64,000 nt of DNA, taken from Halobacillus dabanensis (GTDB lineage Bacteria; Bacillota; Bacilli; Bacillales; Halobacillaceae). Position numbers and translations under genes: made by a program. The stretch lies in the NCBI RefSeq assembly GCF_900114165.1, contig NZ_FOSB01000015.1:18062-82061 (forward strand). Direction: 5' to 3'. Shown piece by piece: positions 35,088 to 42,481 of this stretch. Each line of letters starts with the position of its first letter. The stretch's first letter is position 1. The notes under the pieces are model-generated. The model did not search any database, was not told where the DNA came from, and saw nothing but the letters and a program-made list of their open reading frames with translations.

Positions 35088-35330
35088 TTATTCTTTTTTA
35101 TTGGTTAGTCTTTGCAACCAATAAACCACTATACTCTTTGGTGGACCATAGTGATCACCAAATATGGTTTGTGCTTTTAACCCATGTGGATGAAAATATT
35201 GAACTATCGAAGCAGTAATTTGAAATAAGAACGACATTTGCTTAATGCGTAGTAGATTGACTGATCCTGTGCAATAAACGTTTTTGATTTCAAGTGAATT
35301 TGTGAAAAAGTGACAGGACAGGGATGTCAT
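35088..35330 (-). CDS. Doubtful small ORF
   Basis: An 80-codon frame with no clear ribosome-binding site. The C-terminal part, AQTIFGDHYGPPKSIVVYW, looks protein-like and may be the relic of a spore-related gene; the N-terminus does not. It is listed because nothing else explains the interval. Confidence 0.25.
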   Translation of the reverse strand: MTSLSCHFFTNSLEIKNVYCTGSVNLLRIKQMSFLFQITASIVQYFHPHGLKAQTIFGDHYGPPKSIVVYWLQRLTNKKE

Positions 35331-35550
35331 TTTGAAGGGAAAGCTGATCTAAGAAAACTAGTAGTGGATATGCGGAGAAACCATCCTTCCTTTTATTGAT
35401 GATCGGACACGATCCAATTGTTTTGCTTTTTCTAATTTCAAAGAAAAATTAGTTGACGGTGTAGTTTAAAATATGATATCATTGAAAATTTGATAAAAAA
35501 CATTATATATGTTAAGCTTAATAAGGTTAACATATATGGAGGTGGATTTT

Positions 35551-35952
35551 TTGTATCAAATTGGCGATAACATTGTGTATCCAATGCACGGAGTAGGTAT
35601 AATTAAAGCCATAGAAGAAAAGGAAATCTCAGGAAAAAAACAACAGTATTATGTCATAAAAATGTTAATCAGTAATATGCAAGTCATGATTCCAACGGGT
35701 AAAATATTGAGTTCAAGTATACGCCCAGTTACTGACATAATTGCATTAAAACACATCATACACATTTTTCAGCATGGAGGATCAGATAAATTACTTCCGT
35801 GGAAACAAAGGTATAAAGTAAACACTGACAAAATAAAAACAGGTAAAATACAAGAAGGTGCGGAAGTTGTACGTGATTTAATGCGTATCAAGAAAGAGAA
35901 AGAGCTTAATACAAGCGAAAAAAAATGTTTGATAACGCACATGAATTTTTGA
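35551..35952 (+). CDS. CarD/CdnL-family transcription regulator
   Basis: A protein of about 133 residues. The N-terminal Tudor-like RNA-polymerase-interaction domain is recognised from YQIGDNIVYPMHGVGIIKAIE and YYVIKMLISNMQVMIPTG. The helical C-terminal part (about 75-133) is shorter than in CarD/YdeB proteins of about 150-160 residues, and it ends with ITHMNF soon after KKEKELNTSEKKCL, so it may be truncated. These proteins bind RNA polymerase beta and stabilise open complexes. TTG 35551 follows GGAGGTGG by 5 bp. Confidence 0.8.
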   Translation: MYQIGDNIVYPMHGVGIIKAIEEKEISGKKQQYYVIKMLISNMQVMIPTGKILSSSIRPVTDIIALKHIIHIFQHGGSDKLLPWKQRYKVNTDKIKTGKIQEGAEVVRDLMRIKKEKELNTSEKKCLITHMNF

Positions 35953-36760
35953 TTAGTGAACTGAGATTAATTAAAGGGATCACTGAAAATCAAATAAAAA
36001 TTTTCTGTTAAGGTATTGTATTACACCTACCGGAAATATTCTTGGATTTATTGGGGATATGATTATTATTAAAATTAAATTTCCTTTCCTGATCAGTGTG
36101 AAATAACTTCAGAGGATGAAGGTTATATGGATAGAGAAAGCGCGCTGAACTAGTGTTGCTTCAATGTGAGGATCAGCACTGTAGCCTATAATTTCGTTAT
36201 ATAAGTTACTAAGAGGGAAGCAAGGGAGCAGACGATCCGTCCCAGCTCTTCCAAAATCGCATGTAACGAGAATAAGGATAGCTGAGAGAGTAGCTCTTAG
36301 CTATTTTTAATTCGTACGATTATGAAGAATTTTTATATCCATAGGTGTCCCTCCCTTCTTGGAACCATCCAAAGAAGGTCAATCGATGCTCCAAGGAATT
36401 GACTTCATGGGTCGTAATCTTGTCCGGAGAGGCTCTATGTAAAGGGCCTTATATAAGTTCTAATTTCCAGTGAAGTGTTCAACGTTATCTGACCGGTTAC
36501 ATATATGCATTGTTACGAGGAAAATAACTTTTTAAGAACGCTTTAATGCCTTTTTGTTGTCTTTAAGACGATTTACGTTGTTTACATGTCTTCAATTTAT
36601 TACCTCTTACTAAATTTGGATTTTTACTCTTTTGTATAGATAACCGCATAATGTTGGCGAGACCTCAAATCAAGCTTACATTAGCTCATCTTCTTCCAAT
36701 AAAAACTGTTGACGGCTACAAGTTTAATTTCTTATAGTAAGCGTAAGAACCTATAATTTC
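35953..36760. other. Gene-poor region with terminator-like hairpin
   Basis: No credible gene was found in 800 bp. A hairpin with a T-tract lies at 36279-36307 (ATAGCTGAGAG with CTCTTAGCTAT, then TTTTT). A short segment at about 36653-36666 (GTTGGCGAGACCTC) repeats the 3' core of the riboswitch further right and may be a second relic of it. Confidence 0.4.
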
Positions 36761-36888
36761 ATACCAAAGGGGAGTAGCTGTCCAGCAACTGTTGTCATTA
36801 CAGGGCAAATATCCTCGACATTGTTGACACCATAACTTTTGTTAGCGAGACCTTGCCATGCATTATGCGGGCGAAGGTCTTTTTTATT
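36761..36888 (+). promoter_or_regulatory. yybP-ykoY-type (manganese) riboswitch, orphaned
   Basis: The sequence has the conserved 5' block AAAGGGGAGTAGCTG (36766-36780). A variable stem follows (TTGTCATTACAGGG, then CTCGACATTGTTGACACC), then the 3' block GTTAGCGAGACCTTGCC (36841-36857). It ends in a terminator hairpin (AGACCTTGCC with GGCGAAGGTCT, then TTTTTT, to 36885). This is the order of the yybP-ykoY aptamer, which binds Mn2+ and switches transcription on for TerC-type exporters or P-type ATPases. No such gene follows: only a 39-codon remnant and a LysR pseudogene on the other strand. Confidence 0.75.
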
Positions 36889-36952
36889 TCTTTATCGGAG
36901 CATGCTGGCTGGTTGAAGTCTCTTTTCTTTTGGAAAACAAGGGAGTGTACTC

Positions 36953-37072
36953 ATATCAAAACTATTAAAGAACAAGTCTGTGAAGAAAGATTTGCGCGAA
37001 GCTAAGAAGCATGTGTGGCCAGTCATTCAAAAAGAAATTGCAAAGCAAAAGGGTCAGAGTGGAAAGGAATGA
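36953..37072 (+). pseudogene. Remnant ORF after the riboswitch with a lost start codon
   Basis: A 39-codon frame reads SKLLKNKSVKKDLREAKKHV and ends at TGA 37070-37072. The position of the start is ATA (36953), 6 bp after a good site, AAGGGAGTG, so ATG may have mutated. It is the only reading left under control of the riboswitch. No function is recognised. Confidence 0.35.
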
Positions 37073-37330
37073 AGGAAATAGCTTCTGTGTTTTCAACTCA
37101 TCTTTTAAAAACACCTCTGTTTTATTCGCTAATGGATGGTTAGGACTTGTTACTAGCTTGATTTCCTCTTTCAGTAACTCCTCAATGGTTAACGCCTCTC
37201 CTGGTCTTGGAACATCATAATAAAGGCTACATCAACTATCCCTTTCATTATCGCTTTCCAAGCCGTTCAAACAGCGGTTTTCCCAAGCTTTCTTCTAAGT
37301 AATGTAGTGCCCTTTCATACCCTCACTCTC
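37040..37330 (-). pseudogene. LysR-family regulator remnant
   Basis: Minus-strand frames read HYLEESLGKPLFERLGKR, the end of a LysR helix-turn-helix. A stop and a short jump follow, then GIVDVAFIM and YDVPRPGEALTIEELLKEE with VTSPNHPLANKTEVFLKDEL, part of a LysR substrate-binding domain. The middle of the gene is missing and the frames do not match, so it is dead. Confidence 0.65.
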
Positions 37331-37495
37331 CTTCAAAGAAGTCTAGAAGCACCCATGCACTAACAACGAAATATAAACTGGAGGACTTCAGTCATCCCTC
37401 CACCTCGCTTATTTCGACTTCTATCCTTGGCTGTTCTTGGTTCGAAGCAAGGAAGGTGTTCTTTGAGTTTAGAGACAAATAAAAAAGCCAAGTCT

Positions 37496-37720
37496 CTAGT
37501 AAAGTTTGACTCTTATCGGGGAATTAAGTTCTTCACATCCAAGTAAAATAATCCTTTCATAAGGGAAATATTTGACAAGTATAGGGGGAATATCTAAGTA
37601 CTCAAATAATTCATTATCTGAGGAAACTTCATTCAGTAGTAGACGGACCCTTTTCCCATTACTAAAGGAGAATTTGGCGGAAATATATTTTTCATCTTTC
37701 AAAAATTGATGTAATTCCAA
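37496..37720 (-). CDS. Small hypothetical protein
   Basis: The product has 74 residues from TTG 37720, 8 bp after AGGGAGG. It is mixed alpha/beta (YISAKFSFSNGKRVRLLL, ILVKYFPYERIILLGCEEL) and without a known motif. The good ribosome-binding site favours a real gene. The family is unknown. Confidence 0.5.
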   Translation of the reverse strand: MELHQFLKDEKYISAKFSFSNGKRVRLLLNEVSSDNELFEYLDIPPILVKYFPYERIILLGCEELNSPIRVKLY

Positions 37721-37782
37721 TCAAGATCCTCCCTATAAAGTGGTGGGTGAAATGTAACATAACTTAAATAATTCTGTACAGC

Positions 37783-37809
37783 AAAAAAGCCAGAGCATAA
37801 GCCCCGGCT
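37783..37809 (-). terminator. Terminator T1 of a repeated family
   Basis: Read on the minus strand: AGCCGGGGCTTATGCTCTGG, then CTTTTTT. It lies 12 bp after the Spo0E-like gene stop codon. Near-copies are at 38103, 38774 and 39248. Confidence 0.85.
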
Positions 37810-37821
37810 GAGATTAGGAGG

Positions 37822-37977
37822 CTATGCCACCCAATCACTGTTCAGTCTATTTAGCAAGTCATCAAGTTCTTGAGATAGTTTAACAACGTAATTGTAATTA
37901 GATCCGTTTAGATATGCGTCATACATCTTTTGTCTTTTATCTTCTATTTGTTTCTTTAAGACATCAGGGTTACTCAT
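37822..37977 (-). CDS. Spo0E-like aspartyl-phosphate phosphatase
   Basis: The product has 51 residues with the Spo0E-family layout: IEDKRQKMYDAYLNG, then KLSQELDDLLNRL, with the signature SQELD. Family members dephosphorylate Spo0A~P and delay sporulation, which links this region to a spore-former. ATG 37977 follows TAGGAGGA. Terminator T1 follows. It is too short for most gene finders. Confidence 0.8.
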   Translation of the reverse strand: MSNPDVLKKQIEDKRQKMYDAYLNGSNYNYVVKLSQELDDLLNRLNSDWVA

Positions 37978-38102
37978 AACTATCCTCCTAAACAGATTTT
38001 AAACGATTATAACAAATGTGGACTAGAGAGTGAGCATTTAAATATGAAAGTTCGAATAACTGTCACAAAATTAATTCATTTGGTATGAGCATAGGGCAAA
38101 TG

Positions 38103-38128
38103 AAAAAGCCAGAGCATAAGCCCCAGCT
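38103..38128 (-). terminator. Terminator T2 of the repeated family
   Basis: Minus strand: AGCTGGGGCTTATGCTCTGG, then CTTTTTC. It lies 10 bp after the stop codon of the DUF3231 gene. Confidence 0.85.
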
Positions 38129-38138
38129 CCTACATTCC

Positions 38139-38639
38139 TTAATGTTTTTTATGCATAGGTGGTAAAACTAACCAACCTTTTTCTTTGTTCAGCCTTAGCG
38201 CTTTTGCACCTGCTTGTGCTTTATTCATATGGAAATTGCCGAACAACATAGCGATGTCTTCTCTTGTGGATTGGCCTATGATTTGACTACAAGTTACTAA
38301 TCCTTGAGAGATATTCATGGAAATTCCGGCGCTGATCTCTGGATCGTTTACTCTTGCACCAACTGGGATGTCCTCAAGGTTTGCTACTGCGCGTTCAGGT
38401 GGGGATGGTGGTAATACAACACCGTTAACTTTCAGAATTTCTTCAATTTCCTGAGTCTCTTGTTTTATACCTTGAGCTAATTCCTCCAGGAATCGCTTTA
38501 AATCCTGGTCTCCAGCATGGTTATACATTGTTTGGTAATTAGCTAAGTTACCTTTTGCCACGGATAAGTAGCTCCATAGGCTAAATACTTCACCATAGTG
38601 CAAAGGTTCTTTTTGCTGATTTCCAGATAAAATACCCAT
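38139..38639 (-). CDS. DUF3231 protein (single four-helix domain)
   Basis: A protein of 166 residues of the DUF3231 family, ferritin-like helical bundles found in Bacillaceae spore-formers. Visible helices include GEVFSLWSYLSVAKGNLANY, QDLKRFLEELAQGIKQET and REDIAMLFGNFHMNKAQAGA. It has one domain, half the usual two-domain length seen in the gene at 40757. The function is unknown; possible stress or spore roles are inferred from distribution. The start follows AAAGGAGAG. The gene is followed by T2. Confidence 0.8.
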   Translation of the reverse strand: MGILSGNQQKEPLHYGEVFSLWSYLSVAKGNLANYQTMYNHAGDQDLKRFLEELAQGIKQETQEIEEILKVNGVVLPPSPPERAVANLEDIPVGARVNDPEISAGISMNISQGLVTCSQIIGQSTREDIAMLFGNFHMNKAQAGAKALRLNKEKGWLVLPPMHKKH

Positions 38640-38773
38640 TATGGGATCACTCTCCTTTGTTTTAGTTAAACAAAGGTATTATTAGTCAGACGTACCTTTA
38701 ATATTCATAAATCCCAAAAATAGGGAAAATGGAAAGTGTCCGAACGGACAGATGAAGAAATAATCTACACAAC

Positions 38774-38796
38774 AAAGCCAGAGCAAAGCTCCGGCT
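38774..38796 (-). terminator. Terminator T3 of the repeated family, without a gene
   Basis: Minus strand: AGCCGGAGCTTTGCTCTGG, then CTTTG. No gene ends before it. To its right lies an inverted repeat, GACTCATCCA (38810-38819) with TGGATGAGTC (38849-38858), so a gene may have been lost here. Confidence 0.6.
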
Positions 38797-38897
38797 GTTG
38801 TCAGAGGGGGACTCATCCATTTTGAGTGTTTATCTGAAGGAGTTGTAGTGGATGAGTCACTTTAAAGATTATGTGCATTAGAGGAAAACTTATACAC

Positions 38898-38933
38898 AAA
38901 AAGCCCAGAACATTAAGGTATGTCCTGGCGTTT
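38898..38933 (-). terminator. Terminator of the zinc-ribbon gene
   Basis: Minus strand: CCAGGACATACCTTAATGTTCTGG, read as CCAGGACAT pairing with ATGTTCTGG, followed by GCTTTTTG. It lies 14 bp after the stop codon of the gene to its right. Confidence 0.75.
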
Positions 38934-38947
38934 ACCCTACTAGGGAT

Positions 38948-39127
38948 TTATAGACCTTCAGGTTTAAGTTCATTATCGTTCGTCCCACATTCGGGGCACT
39001 GTATCCAAACAATGTATGCATTTTTTTCATTGAGGTCCTTCTCAGTAACTTTAAGAATCTTCATTTCGTCATGAAAACATTCCATGCACCTCTTTTTGAT
39101 GAGTTGACCTGCTTGGTAGTTGCTCAT
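38948..39127 (-). CDS. Small zinc-ribbon protein
   Basis: A product of about 59 residues from ATG 39127, preceded by AGGAGG at good spacing. CMEC and CPEC (RCMECFHD, IQCPECGTND) about 28 residues apart form a likely zinc ribbon. It is unrelated to a known enzyme and might bind nucleic acid or act as an adaptor. An in-frame start further upstream has no site. Confidence 0.6.
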   Translation of the reverse strand: MSNYQAGQLIKKRCMECFHDEMKILKVTEKDLNEKNAYIVWIQCPECGTNDNELKPEGL

Positions 39128-39247
39128 GAGGAAACCTCCTTGGTCTAAATAGTAAGTAATGTTTTTCATAATAATATTACTATTTTTTTACCGGAATGCA
39201 ATGGTAAAAGAAGCCACTTGAGGAAGATGAAGAAGAATAGAGCAAGT

Positions 39248-39274
39248 AAAAAAGCCAGAGCATAAGCCCTAGCT
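39248..39274 (-). terminator. Terminator T5 of the repeated family, without a gene
   Basis: Minus strand: AGCTAGGGCTTATGCTCTGG, then CTTTTTT, nearly identical to T1 and T2. No minus-strand gene precedes it; phage relics on the other strand lie to its right. Confidence 0.65.
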
Positions 39275-39379
39275 TGAATCTGACAATTCAATTATAACAC
39301 GGGGGTCAGCTCTATGCGATTAAACCAAGTACAAACTGACACTCTTCATCAAGAATCCGCCTAATCAAGGGGGAAGACA

Positions 39380-39466
39380 ATGGCGGAACAAAGCCGGGAA
39401 TTGAGAGACTCTAAGGCACTGAACTCAGATTTGCTACTAAAGTTGGCGCGCAACGGAATTAATTAA
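39380..39466 (+). CDS. Small phage-type protein upstream of XkdX relic
   Basis: A 28-codon frame, MAEQSRELRDSKALNSDLLL and onward, starting after AAGGGGGAAG. Short ORFs of this kind commonly precede xkdX in Bacillus prophages. It may be real or a tail fragment. Confidence 0.35.
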   Translation: MAEQSRELRDSKALNSDLLLKLARNGIN

Positions 39467-39478
39467 GGAGGGGGGGAG

Positions 39479-39614
39479 ATGTCTTTCAACGTAATTAAGA
39501 ATTACTACCAGATGGGGTTGTACGACAATTCGGATGTAGGAGATTTTGTTAAATATGACTGGTACAAAGGAGCTATATCAAGAAATTACTGGAGAAGAAT
39601 ACGCAACCTCATAA
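39479..39614 (+). pseudogene. xkdX: XkdX-like prophage protein, frameshifted
   Basis: After GGAGGGGGGGAG the frame reads MSFNVIKNYYQMGLYDNSDV and VGDFVKYDW, the XkdX N-terminus. The expected C-terminus, KELYQEITGEEYATS, lies in another frame and ends at 39612-39614. One small indel near 39565 separates the two. XkdX is a small PBSX-type protein encoded near tail genes. It marks a prophage remnant. Confidence 0.7.
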
Positions 39615-39640
39615 CACCCATAGAAGTATATTTTTTTGTC

Positions 39641-39662
39641 AAAAAGTGGCCCTAGAGGCCAC
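39641..39662 (-). terminator. Terminator of the WGxxGxxG protein gene
   Basis: Minus strand: GTGGCC pairs with GGCCAC around TCTAG, followed by TTTTTG. It lies 9 bp after the stop codon. Confidence 0.75.
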
Positions 39663-39671
39663 CTCATAATA

Positions 39672-39926
39672 TTAGTCCCTATTATCCCGACGGCGCATTC
39701 CAAGTAAACCAGCTAAACCGATTAGGCCAATCCAGCCCCAATCTGTATCATCATCGTCGTTATTGCCCGTAGCAAGGTTTGTGACGTCCTCATTGACGTC
39801 GTTTCCAATATTATGAACATCATTGTTCGAGTTATTGTGTTCACCTGTATTTGCTAAAACAGAACCACCGAAAATCATTGCGGTCAAGGAAAAAGAACAA
39901 AGTAAATAAATCACTTTTTTAATCAT
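39672..39926 (-). CDS. Secreted WGxxGxxG-type small protein
   Basis: The product has 84 residues. A signal peptide of about 25 residues ends near SVLANT. An Asn/Asp-rich linker (HNSNNDVHNIGND, NNDDDDTDWG) follows, then DWGWIGLIGLAGLLGMRRRD. The C-terminal WGWIGLIG, hydrophobic run and basic end form the WGxxGxxG-CTERM sorting-type signal. It should end up at the membrane or wall. The start follows GGAGGTATAATCC. The role is unknown. Confidence 0.8.
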   Translation of the reverse strand: MIKKVIYLLCSFSLTAMIFGGSVLANTGEHNNSNNDVHNIGNDVNEDVTNLATGNNDDDDTDWGWIGLIGLAGLLGMRRRDNRD

Positions 39927-40171
39927 GGATTATACCTCCTGAATTTTAGTTTTAGTTCAGGATTATACTTTCTCAAATAAGGGGAAAATATTCATTATTC
40001 TTTTGGGAAAATATAGGATTGGGGTTGAATAGAGAATGATAGAGGGTTAGGTAACTCTTTTGTGGCTTTTTTTATCAATTTCAGAGGCCCACTTTCTTGA
40101 GTGAGCCTCATATCTATTTTTAGGGGAGATTATATTCTTCGGTATTTCACATCTATATTAGGGGGTCAAGC

Positions 40172-40381
40172 ATGGATGGACAATATGTTACGCGAGAAGA
40201 GTTTAGTAAATTAGATGGCAAAATGGATGAATTACAGGATGAGCAAACTCAAACCAAGCAACGATCCCGGCACGTTGAGCAGAAGTTGGACAAAATCGAA
40301 ATCAATACTACGTGGATCTTGCGCCTAATTTTTTCAAATAAAAATTCTCTCAACATTCATAAGGGCAGCTTATTTCGTTAA
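40172..40381 (+). pseudogene. xhlA: XhlA/haemolysin-like phage protein with altered C-terminus
   Basis: The frame has 69 codons. The N-terminal MDGQYVTREEFSKLDGKMDE and the coiled coil DEQTQTKQRSRHVEQKLDKI match XhlA-type holin partners. After TTWILRLI the expected membrane helix is replaced by a polar tail (FSNKNSLNIHKGSLFR), which suggests a frameshift or truncation. The site TAGGGGGTCA precedes the start. Together with XkdX it indicates a decayed PBSX-like prophage. Confidence 0.55.
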
Positions 40382-40394
40382 AATTGGACTAATA

Positions 40395-40517
40395 ATGTCT
40401 CCAATTTTCCAAGTGTCAGATATATTGCTTGGTCCTGTGTGGTTACCTATTCTATCTTTGGTCCCGGGTATTGGCATAGGATTATTTCTCAGAGCTTTCC
40501 TAAATAAAACTAGATAG
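40395..40517 (+). CDS. Small membrane peptide ORF
   Basis: A 40-codon frame with a hydrophobic stretch, ILLGPVWLPILSLVPGIGIG, and a basic end, RAFLNKTR. No strong ribosome-binding site is seen. It may be a relic of a membrane protein or a real small protein. Confidence 0.3.
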   Translation: MSPIFQVSDILLGPVWLPILSLVPGIGIGLFLRAFLNKTR

Positions 40518-40756
40518 GAAAAGTTCTTGTTATTAGGTATAGGAACGATTACAGCATATAGCTATAAGTACTCAAATACTTGTTCAATATAGTGGAGACA
40601 TATTTAGTCCACCAGTGTTGTAATCGCTTGGAGGCCTTTTTGATAAGCTGTAAATGAAATGGCAAGGGGTCGAATTTTAAAATTAACAAACTTATTGCAT
40701 GTATATAATAATAATGGAAAACATAACAGTAAGTAATTTTATTTGGAGGTAAATAA

Positions 40757-41782
40757 ATGGAGGAAAAAGGAAATCAGATAAGACTGACTTCTGCTGAGTT
40801 GGGACAGCTTTGGACGCAATATGTAAACGATAGTGCGAGTATATGTTTGCTAACTTACTTTGCAGAAAAAGCTGAGGATAGTGAGATCAAACCGATTGTT
40901 GAACATGCTTTAAAATTATCTGAAGTACATATAAAAAAAATAATATCTATATTTAATGAGGAAAATCATGCAATTCCACATGGTTTCAAGATTGAAGAAG
41001 ATGTTGACTTAACTGCACCACGATTGTATTCGGATAGTTATGTATTAAATTTTGTCCAAAACATGGCTAAAGTTGGGTTAACTACTTATTCAGGTAGTTT
41101 ATCTGTAGCTGTAAGAGAAGACATTACTGAGTTCTATATGGAATGTCTTAGGGAAACGAAGCAATTATACAAAATGACTAAGGACTTGTTATTGTCAAAA
41201 GGTCTATATATAAGGTCTCCCTATTTCCCAAATTTAGAACATAATGAATTTGTAAAAAAACAAAGGTTTCTTTGGGATATATTAGGAGAAAAAAGACCTC
41301 TAGTTGCATTAGAAGTATCCAATCTGTACTCCAATCTGCAAAGAAATGCTTTAGGTGCAGCTACCTTAATTGGATTTAGTCAGGTAGCTCAGGACAAAGA
41401 TGTTAAACAATTCTTTTTAAGAGGGATAAAAATTGCTAGAAAGCATATTAAGTCATTTGGAAGTAAATTAGAGGAAAGTTATCTCACTGTACCTATGACT
41501 TGGGCAACAGAGATAACAAGTAGTACAACTAAAACTTTTTCAGATAAAATCATGATGTTTTATACATCCGGTCTAACAGGATTAAGTATTGGTTATTATG
41601 GTACTGCTCTAGCGCAAAGTCCAAGAGTAGATTTGGGTATCTTGTATAACAAACTTTCAGTGGAAATTCAATTATATTCTGAGGATGGAGCTAATATTAT
41701 GATTCAAAATAAATGGTTAGAACAGCCACCCATGGCTTCAGATAGGGATGAGTTAGCAAGAAAGAATAATCCAAATATGTAA
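40757..41782 (+). CDS. DUF3231 protein (two-domain)
   Basis: The product has 341 residues and is built of two repeated ferritin-like helical bundles (about 8-165 and 175-330). Parallel features are LTYFAEKAEDSEIKPIVEHA in the first half and ATLIGFSQVAQDKDVKQFF in the second. Both contain HIKKI/HIKSF helices (EVHIKKIISIF, RKHIKSFGSKL). DUF3231 is almost confined to spore-forming Bacillaceae. The function is not established. TTTGGAGGT precedes the start. It is a paralogue of the single-domain gene at 38139. Confidence 0.85.
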   Translation: MEEKGNQIRLTSAELGQLWTQYVNDSASICLLTYFAEKAEDSEIKPIVEHALKLSEVHIKKIISIFNEENHAIPHGFKIEEDVDLTAPRLYSDSYVLNFVQNMAKVGLTTYSGSLSVAVREDITEFYMECLRETKQLYKMTKDLLLSKGLYIRSPYFPNLEHNEFVKKQRFLWDILGEKRPLVALEVSNLYSNLQRNALGAATLIGFSQVAQDKDVKQFFLRGIKIARKHIKSFGSKLEESYLTVPMTWATEITSSTTKTFSDKIMMFYTSGLTGLSIGYYGTALAQSPRVDLGILYNKLSVEIQLYSEDGANIMIQNKWLEQPPMASDRDELARKNNPNM

Positions 41783-41957
41783 TATAAACTAGTGAAACGT
41801 AATTGAAGAAGATCCTCCGTGTTCTTCAAACATCAGTAGGATGGATTCAAAACATATGTCGGCATTTACAAGTAAGGATTCGGGGACATCGGGGTATCAG
41901 GATTAGAATAATAGTACCGGCTAAACGGGGGGAATGCAGTAAAATTCGAAGCAGCAA

Positions 41958-42002
41958 AATAAAGCACCCAGTGGATTATTTCACTCCACTGGGTGCTTTA
42001 TT
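41958..42002. terminator. Bidirectional terminator
   Basis: AATAAAGCACCCAGTGGA pairs with TCCACTGGGTGCTTTATT. It overlaps the last codons of the minus-strand small gene and is about 175 bp after the DUF3231 gene. Confidence 0.8.
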
Positions 42003-42166
42003 CTTTCTACTGTCCAATCTACTGTACTAGCATGTTCAATTGAATTTAGTTTATTCGCTAATAATTTTGCTTCTTTATAATCAGTGAGAGTCTTAGGAGT
42101 AGTAGTACCGGTGTTCTTTAATGTTTCAATACCACCATCATCTAATCGGCGAATAATTCTGTACAT
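41981..42166 (-). CDS. Small hypothetical protein
   Basis: A product of about 61 residues: MYRIIRRLDDGGIETLKNTG, TTTPKTLTDYKEAKLLANKL and a C-terminal TVDWTVERI. It looks like a small alpha/beta family that is common in Bacillaceae and has no known role. ATG 42166 and TTG 42175 are both possible with the site TAGGAG. The 3' end lies inside the terminator stem. Confidence 0.55.
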   Translation of the reverse strand: MYRIIRRLDDGGIETLKNTGTTTPKTLTDYKEAKLLANKLNSIEHASTVDWTVERIKHPVE

Positions 42167-42264
42167 GTTAATCAATCAGCTCCTAATTGGTTTATAGAAG
42201 TGAAAACATTATACCAAAAAAATCCGAATATTTGTATACCCTAAAAGTATAAAAATTAAACCAA

Positions 42265-42294
42265 AACAAAAACACAATGGTGCTCATTGTGTTG
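42265..42294 (-). terminator. Terminator of the Spo0E-like small gene
   Basis: Minus strand: CAACACAATG pairs with CATTGTGT(T), followed by TTTGTTTT. It lies 28 bp beyond the stop codon. Confidence 0.7.
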
Positions 42295-42322
42295 AAGTAA
42301 CAAAACAGAGTGAAATCAATAT

Positions 42323-42481
42323 TTATTTTCCCTCTTCTTTTAATGCTGAATGTATTAATTTAATTTGTGAATCAAGTATTTTTAGGGTGTCAATGTCTTT
42401 AAAATGATATCTATCTTCAATCATTTTATCCAACTCCCTTTTTAATAGTAAGGTTTCACATATATCTAAGGATTTTTGCAT
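42323..42481 (-). CDS. Small protein, possibly Spo0E-family
   Basis: The product has 52 residues from ATG 42481 after AGGAG at 8 bp. It reads MQKSLDICETLLLKRELDKM, then IEDRYHFKDID. KRELDKMI resembles the SxxLDxLI signature of small Spo0E-type phosphatases, but the flanking pattern is weak. It is followed by its own terminator, which favours a real gene. Confidence 0.5.
   Translation of the reverse strand: MQKSLDICETLLLKRELDKMIEDRYHFKDIDTLKILDSQIKLIHSALKEEGK

Noticed and set aside
36279..36307. A T-box or other riboswitch at the hairpin in the gene-poor region
   Set aside because: Only a simple terminator stem is visible; no conserved aptamer blocks or downstream gene.
37011..37220. A 69-codon plus-strand frame
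   Set aside because: The minus strand encodes recognisable LysR fragments here, so the plus frame is a shadow.
41803..42030. A 75-codon plus-strand frame
   Set aside because: No ribosome-binding site, and it passes through a strong bidirectional terminator.
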